Of a DNA stretch of 64,000 bases, positions 58,844 to 64,000 are shown piece by piece (the first letter of the stretch is position 1; each line of letters begins with the position of its first letter). Both the position numbers and the translations under genes were made by a program. Below the pieces are notes generated by a model. That model saw nothing but the letters and a program-made list of their open reading frames with translations. It did not search any database and had not been told where the DNA came from. The stretch covers positions 1-64,000 of the forward strand of contig JAEWBB010000001.1 of the NCBI GenBank assembly GCA_023391375.1. Direction: 5' to 3'. Source of the stretch: Pseudomonadota bacterium. GTDB taxonomy: Bacteria > Pseudomonadota > Alphaproteobacteria > Sphingomonadales > Sphingomonadaceae.

Positions 58844-60496
58844 ATGCAGGCGAGTAAAGCGTTGTCGCCGGGTTCTGTGGGGAACCGGCCACCAGTCGAG
58901 ATATCCGAATCGAACAAGTCATTGTTCGAGGGGCGCTGGCTTTTTTCTTTCCGTGGCCTTTTGCTACTGGTCGCCTACGGCACCATCTTCACCTTTCTTC
59001 GAAGCGCGGCCCGTGAATGGTCGTCATCGGAGATTTTCAGCTTGTGGTTTCCAGCCGCCGGCTGGCGACTGGCGTTCCTCTGGAAAGCGGGTCCGCGCGC
59101 CACCCTTCCGGCCGCCATCGCCGAGCTTGTGTGTTCGGTTTCGTTCGGGGGCGTCGATGTAGGCCGCAATCCCCTCGCCATCCTGGGCGTCATGGGTCCC
59201 TGCCTCGCCTACGGACTGGCGGTATGGCTCGTCTGCCGCCGCGAAAGCGGATCCAGCACCTGGGACGAGGACCGCCTGCAGGCGATGCCGATCGTGGAAA
59301 CGATCGCCCTCGGGCCGTTGTTCGCCTGCTGGCCCGCCCTGCTGTGGGCGCTGCCCGTCGCCACGGTCAATGGCGTGGTCGATGGCGAGAAGTTGTTCGG
59401 CGCCCTCTTGGTGTTCGTGATGGGCGATATGCTGGGCATCCTGCTCCTGACGCCGCCGCTGCTCTGGGTCGCCGACCGGCTGAAAGGACAGCCGCTGACC
59501 TTTGTCATGCCAATGACGGCGCGAACCGCAATCGAATGCTGCGCAGTCTATGCGGCATCATGGGGCCTGGTCGGCTTGCTCTATCGCCACGGCTACGACC
59601 TGGTTCTTTCCCCGGTCCTCCTGGCCGTGTGCTGGATCGGCCTTCGGGCGGGAAGGATCCTCACATGGTGCGCAATCCTCGGGGCGGCGCTGATCATTCT
59701 CAACTACACCGGCAGCCTTGCCGACCAGGTTGTGAACGTGCGCTCGCATCTCCTCCTGCTCTGCATTGCCGTGGGCGGCACGTTCGCCAGCAATTATGCC
59801 GACGCGGAAGTTCAGGCCCGGCGCAGGCTCAGGAGGCGCGACCGGATGCTTCTCCAGGCTGCCCGGCTCAAGACCCTTCGCGCCATGTCGCTCGGCGCCA
59901 TCCACGAGGCGGCGCAGCCCCTCTCGACCATTGCGCTCGAGGCCAAGTCGCTCGAGCGGCTCAGCAACGACCGCAAACCTGACGTCGACGAAATCCGCAA
60001 GATCGCCTCCCTGATCGCGCGCAAGTCGGACGACCTGGCCAAACTCATGCAGCGCCTGCGCGATTTCGGCGAGTCCGGTGCCGGCGGCGTCCATGCGGTG
60101 TCGGTCGTCGGACTACTCGACACCGTCCGGACGATGGCCATGGCGGGGGCAGGCCGCTCGCCGGCCATCCGTGTCGCGGGCGGACCGGACGTCAGCGTGC
60201 TGGGCGGCGAACTGGAATTGCGCCAGGCGCTGTTCAACCTGTTGCGCAATGCCCTGACAGCATCGCCGGACGGCGTCCCGGTCGAGCTCGGGTGGCGGGT
60301 GCGGGGAGACTTCGTCGACATCACCGTCATCAACACGGTCGACGACCGGCGCTCGACCAAAGCGGGTCTCGGCGTAGGGTTGGTCATCACGAACACACTT
60401 GCGGCCGCCTATGGCGGATCCATGACGTCCGGACGCGATGACGACGGCCGGTATCGCTCCGTGCTCAGCCTTCGCCAAGCGCAGGTCATCGCATGA
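58844..60496 (+). CDS. MASE1-domain membrane histidine kinase
   Basis: A 550-residue kinase with an N-terminal MASE1-type sensor of about eight helices (residues about 35-305; FSLWFPAAGWRLAFLWKAGP is the typical MASE1 loop). Then comes a phospho-acceptor helix with SLGAIHEAAQPLSTIALEAK near residue 353 and a HATPase domain (LRQALFNLLRNALTASPDG; GLGVGLVITNTLAAAYGG). GGGG lies five bases before the ATG. It overlaps the response regulator gene by ATGA and is divergent from the curli genes, so curli control is the obvious candidate role. Confidence 0.9.
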   Translation: MQASKALSPGSVGNRPPVEISESNKSLFEGRWLFSFRGLLLLVAYGTIFTFLRSAAREWSSSEIFSLWFPAAGWRLAFLWKAGPRATLPAAIAELVCSVSFGGVDVGRNPLAILGVMGPCLAYGLAVWLVCRRESGSSTWDEDRLQAMPIVETIALGPLFACWPALLWALPVATVNGVVDGEKLFGALLVFVMGDMLGILLLTPPLLWVADRLKGQPLTFVMPMTARTAIECCAVYAASWGLVGLLYRHGYDLVLSPVLLAVCWIGLRAGRILTWCAILGAALIILNYTGSLADQVVNVRSHLLLLCIAVGGTFASNYADAEVQARRRLRRRDRMLLQAARLKTLRAMSLGAIHEAAQPLSTIALEAKSLERLSNDRKPDVDEIRKIASLIARKSDDLAKLMQRLRDFGESGAGGVHAVSVVGLLDTVRTMAMAGAGRSPAIRVAGGPDVSVLGGELELRQALFNLLRNALTASPDGVPVELGWRVRGDFVDITVINTVDDRRSTKAGLGVGLVITNTLAAAYGGSMTSGRDDDGRYRSVLSLRQAQVIA

Positions 60497-61113
60497 CCGC
60501 GAGCGCCGCTCTTGATGCCTACGTCCTGGACGACGACGAAGACCTGGCCGCCGCAGTGGCCCGGCGCGTGCGCAGCGCTGGCTTTCATGTCGACGCCGTC
60601 AGCGATCCGATCGCCCTGCTCGAACGGTTTTCGTCCGCCCCATCGGCTTGCGTCATTTCTGACGTGATGATGGCGCCGATGGATGGATTTTCCTTCGTCC
60701 GCAGGCTCCGCCAGACGCAGCCGTTCGTCTCCGTCATCTTCATGACGGCGTGGCCCAAGGTCTCCGATGCGGTGGATGCCATCCGCGAGCTGGGCGGCGT
60801 CGACTATCTTGCCAAGCCGGTCGACGAAACCCGCCTCCTGAACGCCGTCGACAACGCGGTGCGGACGGGCCGACAGGCGCAATTATGCCACGAAAAGCTG
60901 TCACGGCTGACGCAGCGCGAGCGGGACGTGTTCGACCTTTTGGTGGCAGGCTACGCCAGCAAGGCCATCGCATCGGTGCTCAAGATCAGTCCGCGAACCG
61001 TCGACGACCACCGCGCAAAGATCGCTTCGAAGCTTGGCACGGGAAGTTTGCCAGAGTTGGTCGCATTGCGGAGCAAGGCCGCCTCAGGGAATTTCGGCTT
61101 CCCGCCGGAGTGA
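60493..61113 (+). CDS. FixJ/NarL-type response regulator
   Basis: A 206-residue regulator: receiver domain (YVLDDDEDLAAAVARRV; phospho-acceptor Asp57 in VISDVMMAPMDG; Thr in FMTAW; Lys in DYLAKPVDE) and a LuxR-type HTH (LTQRERDVFDLLVAGYASKA followed by IASVLKISPRTVDDHRAKI). It is coupled to the MASE1 kinase. In enteric bacteria curli are controlled by CsgD, also a LuxR-type protein; this gene may play that part here, but only position supports it. Confidence 0.93.
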   Translation: MTASAALDAYVLDDDEDLAAAVARRVRSAGFHVDAVSDPIALLERFSSAPSACVISDVMMAPMDGFSFVRRLRQTQPFVSVIFMTAWPKVSDAVDAIRELGGVDYLAKPVDETRLLNAVDNAVRTGRQAQLCHEKLSRLTQRERDVFDLLVAGYASKAIASVLKISPRTVDDHRAKIASKLGTGSLPELVALRSKAASGNFGFPPE

Positions 61114-61158
61114 CGGGAGACTCGCTTCGGCAGATTGCCAATTGAGGCCGGCGCATTA

Positions 61159-61174
61159 TATACCGTTCGATATG
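61159..61174. promoter_or_regulatory. Putative TetR operator overlapping the tetR start
   Basis: TATACCGTTCGATATG covers the tetR start codon (61172-61174). Read against TGTACCGTTCAGTACA (the reverse of the site at 61832) it agrees at 11 of 16 bases, so both are likely bound by the same repressor. Confidence 0.5.
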
Positions 61175-61783
61175 AATAAGCCGGAAAAGCTCAGCCCCCG
61201 TGGTCGTCCGCGGGAATTCTGCACCGACATGGCGCTGACCGAAGCGCTACGCGTGTTCTGGAGCAAGGGCTATGAGGGCGCGTCGCTCAACGACCTGACC
61301 GAGGCGATGGGGATCACCCGTCCCAGCCTTTACGCCGCCTTCGGCAACAAGGAATCGCTGTTTCGCAAGGCGCTCGAACTCTACGAGCGCGACAAGCTAG
61401 CCTATGTCGGCAAGTCGCTCGAAAAGCCGACCGCGCGCGGCGTGGTCGAATCGATGCTGCGGGGCGCGGTCGCCAACATGACCGGCCAGGGCGAGCCGCA
61501 CGGTTGCCTTGGCGTCATCACCTCGATGGCCTGCGGCAGCGAGGCCGAGTGCATCCGTGAGGAAGTGCTCGAACGCGGCAAGATCGCCAAGGAAGCGATC
61601 GTCGAGCGGATGCGGCGCGCGGCCGATGAAGGTGACCTTCCCGGCGGTGCCGACCCAGTCGCACTGACCAATTACGTCTACGCCGTCCTCCAAGGCCTGT
61701 CGGTCCAGGCCGGTGCCGGTGCCACCCGCGACGAGCTCGACGCCACGATCGACACGATGCTGGCGATGTGGCCCTCGAAATAA
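61172..61783 (+). CDS. TetR/AcrR-family repressor of the efflux operon
   Basis: A 203-residue regulator. The N-terminal HTH reads GRPREFCTDMALTEALRVFW and SLNDLTEAMGITRPSLYAAFGNKESLF. The C-terminal domain (HGCLGVITSMACGSEAE ...) belongs to the AcrR-like ligand-binding group. It precedes the RND adaptor and pump genes on the same strand and probably represses them and itself through TACCGTTC-type operators seen on both sides of the gene. The inducer is unknown. Confidence 0.92.
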   Translation: MNKPEKLSPRGRPREFCTDMALTEALRVFWSKGYEGASLNDLTEAMGITRPSLYAAFGNKESLFRKALELYERDKLAYVGKSLEKPTARGVVESMLRGAVANMTGQGEPHGCLGVITSMACGSEAECIREEVLERGKIAKEAIVERMRRAADEGDLPGGADPVALTNYVYAVLQGLSVQAGAGATRDELDATIDTMLAMWPSK

Positions 61784-61786
61784 TTT

Positions 61787-61802
61787 TTTATCGACCGGTA
61801 CA
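61787..61802. promoter_or_regulatory. Putative TetR operator 2
   Basis: TTTATCGACCGGTACA agrees at 12 of 16 bases with the site at 61832-61847 and lies exactly 45 bases upstream of it, on the same face of the helix within about four turns. Confidence 0.4.
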
Positions 61803-61810
61803 AAAAGCGG

Positions 61811-61847
61811 TTGACCCTTCCTACCTGACTTTGTACTGAACGGTACA
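61811..61847 (+). promoter_or_regulatory. Efflux operon promoter with overlapping operator
   Basis: TTGACC (61811-61816), a 17-base spacer and TACTGA (61834-61839) form a plausible sigma-70 promoter. The inverted repeat TGTAC-TGAACG-GTACA (61832-61847) covers the -10 element, which is where a TetR repressor would block RNA polymerase. The rest of the 61784-62071 gap is leader without a recognised gene. Confidence 0.6.
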
Positions 61848-62071
61848 GAAAGGATCAGGACAGGTTTCGGAGTCGTCCAGGGATCGGCCCGAATATCGAT
61901 TGACCATCCCGCCCGCGGACGCGCCTGTCCGCCAGTTGTCCACATTTTGCGATGATCGCCGCCGGGACCCGTGTTCCGGTGACCGCTCTCGCTCGGCCAC
62001 GCCGGCCTGCCCGCGGATCGATGCGATTCCCGCGAACGGACCGGCTCGGCCTTCGCACAGGGGAAATGACC

Positions 62072-62464
62072 ATGACCAAGCACGCCGCCCTCCACCCGAC
62101 CTTGGCCGTCCCGGCGGCCACCGGCCCGAAAGCCGCCAATTGCAATGCCAAAGACGCCGATGCCTTCGACCGGCTGGAATGGGGCATCATTCACTCTGCC
62201 CGCGAGGACCGGCTGTGGACGATCCGTCCTGTCGGCCGCCTACGGCGCTTCCTCAACTGGGTGCTCAACGTGACCAGTTTCGAGCTCGCCAACGAGAAGC
62301 TCGAAGCGCTGCGCAAGGCCGCCGTGCTCAGCTGGCACTTTGGTTACGCCATCCCCGGCCACGACGTGGCCGACTTCCTCGCCGCCGGATTCACCCCCGG
62401 CCAGTACGAACTGATGGTCAACGGCATCGCCGATGCCCGGACCCCGCCCGCAAGGTTTGCCTGA
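62072..62464 (+). CDS. Unrecognised 130-residue protein in the RND operon
   Basis: A soluble-looking protein, no signal peptide. The second half (VLNVTSFELANEKLEALRKAAVLSW split around HFGYAIPGHDVADFLAAGF) is helical. ATG 62072 has AGGGGA about seven bases upstream; ATG 62066 is too close. It sits between the operator region and the adaptor gene, whose ATG immediately follows its stop, so it is the first gene of the efflux operon. I know no matching family. Confidence 0.65.
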   Translation: MTKHAALHPTLAVPAATGPKAANCNAKDADAFDRLEWGIIHSAREDRLWTIRPVGRLRRFLNWVLNVTSFELANEKLEALRKAAVLSWHFGYAIPGHDVADFLAAGFTPGQYELMVNGIADARTPPARFA

Positions 62465-63733
62465 ATGAACATGATCAGCTCCATCCCGCCGCAGCGCACG
62501 CTGGCCCGGTCGACCGTCCGGTTCGTCCGCACCCGCCCGCGTTGGCAGAAGGCGGCGCTCCTCGCTTCCCCGTTGGCGCTTGTGGCGGGTTACGCCGCGC
62601 TGGCGGGCGGCGATGGTGACACAGCGGCGGCGCCCCCCACGCCCACCGTCACCATCGCCCAACCGCTCCAGCGGCAGGTCGACCAGTGGGACGACTATGT
62701 CGGCCGCTTCGAGGCCAGCCGCAGCGTCGAAGTCCGCCCGCGCGTCGCCGGCCAGATCATCGGCGTCCATTTCACCGACGGTGCGATCGTTCAGAAGGGA
62801 CAGCTGCTCTTCACGCTCGACCCGCGGCCGTTCAACGCCGCGCTCGCCGAAGCCCGCGCCGGCGTCGCCACCGCGCAGAGCGAGTTGAACCTGGCCCAGA
62901 TCAACCTCGGCCGCGCAAAGCGCCTGCTCGACAACGAAGCGGTGTCGCGGGCGACCGTCGACCAGCTGACCGGCCAGGTCCAGGTCGCCAGCGCCAGCCT
63001 CGCCGCGGCGCAGGCCCGGCTCCGGCAGAAGGCGCTCGACCTCGAATTCAGCCGGATCCGCGCGCCGATCGGCGGCCGCATCTCCGACCGCAAGATCGAC
63101 AGTGGCAGCCTGGTCAACGCCGGTGAAGCAGGCGGCACCCTGCTCACCACCATCAACGCGCTCGATCCCATCTACTTCAGCTTCGACGTCCCGGAGTCGC
63201 TGTTCCTCAAGACCTCGCGCCAGAAGGCGGAGGGGCGCGAGGCCGACATCCGGCTGCAGGACGAGGCGGACTACCGATGGCACGGCCGGCTCGACTTCAC
63301 CGACAATGGCCTGTCGCAGACCAGCGGCACGGTCCGCGCCCGTGTGGTCGTTCGCAATCCCGGCCTGTTCCTGACGCCGGGCCTGTTCGGCAACATGCGG
63401 CTGAAGGACGGCGGCACCACCAACGCGTTGCTTGTCCCCGATGCCGCGATCCGCGTGGACCAGGCGCGCAAGGTGGTCTTCACGGTCGGCAAGGACGGCA
63501 CCGTCGCGGCCAAGCCGGTCGAGACCGGACCACTGGTCGGCAATCTTCGCGTCGTCCGCACCGGCCTCACACCGCAGGACCGCGTCGTGGTCCAGGGCAT
63601 CCAATTCGCGATGCCCGGCAGCAAGGTGAACGTGAAGCCAACCCGGATTGCCGACACCGCCCTTTCCTCACCGGCCGGCGAAGAGCCTTCGCGCACGCCC
63701 GCCGCATCCCAGGCGACGCTGGCCGCGCGCTAA
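62465..63733 (+). CDS. RND efflux periplasmic adaptor (AcrA/MexA family)
   Basis: A 422-residue membrane fusion protein. One N-terminal helix (LLASPLALVAGYAALAGG) anchors it. The lipoyl half-motifs (VEVRPRVAGQIIGVHFTDGA ... LEFSRIRAPIGGRISDRKI) flank a coiled-coil hairpin (FNAALAEARAGVATAQSELN..). Beta-barrel and membrane-proximal domains follow (NPGLFLTPGLFGNMRL; ALLVPDAAIRVDQ). It links the inner-membrane pump to an outer-membrane TolC-type channel. The C terminus is a short polar tail. The pump gene starts 15 bases after its stop. Confidence 0.95.
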   Translation: MNMISSIPPQRTLARSTVRFVRTRPRWQKAALLASPLALVAGYAALAGGDGDTAAAPPTPTVTIAQPLQRQVDQWDDYVGRFEASRSVEVRPRVAGQIIGVHFTDGAIVQKGQLLFTLDPRPFNAALAEARAGVATAQSELNLAQINLGRAKRLLDNEAVSRATVDQLTGQVQVASASLAAAQARLRQKALDLEFSRIRAPIGGRISDRKIDSGSLVNAGEAGGTLLTTINALDPIYFSFDVPESLFLKTSRQKAEGREADIRLQDEADYRWHGRLDFTDNGLSQTSGTVRARVVVRNPGLFLTPGLFGNMRLKDGGTTNALLVPDAAIRVDQARKVVFTVGKDGTVAAKPVETGPLVGNLRVVRTGLTPQDRVVVQGIQFAMPGSKVNVKPTRIADTALSSPAGEEPSRTPAASQATLAAR

Positions 63734-63748
63734 CACCGGACCTATTTC

Positions 63749-64000
63749 ATGAACATCAGCCACTTCTTTATCCGGCGCCCGATCTTCGCCGGCGTCATCG
63801 CCGTGATCATCGCGATCGTCGGTGTCGCCGCCTACATCGGCCTGCCGGTGTCGCAATTCCCGGACATCGTACCGCCGACGGTCACGGTCAGCGCCGCCTA
63901 TCCCGGCGCGTCGGCCGAGACCGTCGCGGACACCGTCGCCGCGCCGATCGAGCAGCAGATTAACGGCGTCGACAACATGCTCTACCAGTCGTCGCAATCG
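63749..64000 (+). CDS. RND efflux transporter, inner-membrane pump (3' partial)
   Basis: The first 84 residues of an AcrB/MexB-type pump: MNISHFFIRRPIFAGVIAVI, the first membrane helix, then LPVSQFPDIVPPTVTVSAAYPGAS and VAAPIEQQINGVDNMLYQSS, the invariant start of the hydrophobe/amphiphile efflux (HAE1) family. The remaining about 960 residues lie beyond the window. It takes drugs or solvents from the periplasm using the proton gradient. Confidence 0.96.
   Translation, partial: MNISHFFIRRPIFAGVIAVIIAIVGVAAYIGLPVSQFPDIVPPTVTVSAAYPGASAETVADTVAAPIEQQINGVDNMLYQSSQS

Overview
The window is GC-rich DNA with almost no spare sequence. It most likely comes from a chromosome of the Sphingomonadales (Alphaproteobacteria). 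The evidence is the alphaproteobacterial rnpM-infB-rbfA...truB-rpsO-pnp block, a PrsK/PrsR pair, an NDUFS4-type complex I protein, SWFGD/DUF2171 and DUF4893 proteins, a remnant of the alphaproteobacterial F1-ATPase zeta subunit, and CsgH-containing curli genes. No phage, insertion sequence, integrase or CRISPR array is visible.

1-12.4 kb is the translation/RNA core: YlxR (cut by the window edge), IF-2, RbfA, then TruB, S15 and PNPase. About 4.3 kb is inserted between rbfA and truB: a GNAT acetyltransferase, thymidine kinase, an opposite-strand membrane protein and two glycosyltransferases. A solitary gene with a HepT-like HEPN motif follows pnp. 12.4-37.7 kb is mostly housekeeping and envelope genes: tRNA-Ala(CGC), a stress-type SWFGD protein, oxidoreductases, a zinc peptidase, PrsK/PrsR, an ABC-F protein, an OmpR/HK pair, an M13 peptidase, polyprenyl diphosphate synthase, 6-phosphogluconate dehydrogenase, HrpB, a UDP-GlcNAc epimerase and tRNA-Glu(CTC).

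37.8-42.1 kb looks like an amino-acid/nitrogen group: an APC permease preceded by a 32-residue membrane peptide, a divergent Lrp regulator, a glutamate-synthase-like flavoprotein and Rnk. From 42.4 kb the content turns to surface and matrix functions. There is a 1512-residue RTX-type secreted protein made of three large modules, and a divergent membrane-anchored CadC-like regulator with an ankyrin-like tail. A short decayed stretch follows (fragments of an ATPase zeta subunit and a DUF6894 gene). Next come two Crp/Fnr regulators around a GAF-PAS-GAF hybrid histidine kinase, then a curli (functional amyloid) locus read leftwards: csgF, csgG, a very long curlin, a second curlin, an unrecognised 238-residue protein and csgH. 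Divergent from csgF is a MASE1 histidine kinase with a FixJ-type response regulator. The window ends in a TetR-controlled RND efflux operon, cut in the inner-membrane pump gene.

The most interesting material is the 42-61 kb matrix/regulation region. The curli locus has about 37 curlin half-repeats in one subunit, no csgE, an extra unknown gene, and RNA hairpins placed where they could set subunit ratio and translation. A 14-bp palindrome CCAAC-N4-GTTGG recurs three times around the first Crp/Fnr gene, two of the copies 77-79 bases before a start codon. All function calls are by reading motifs and context; no database search was possible.
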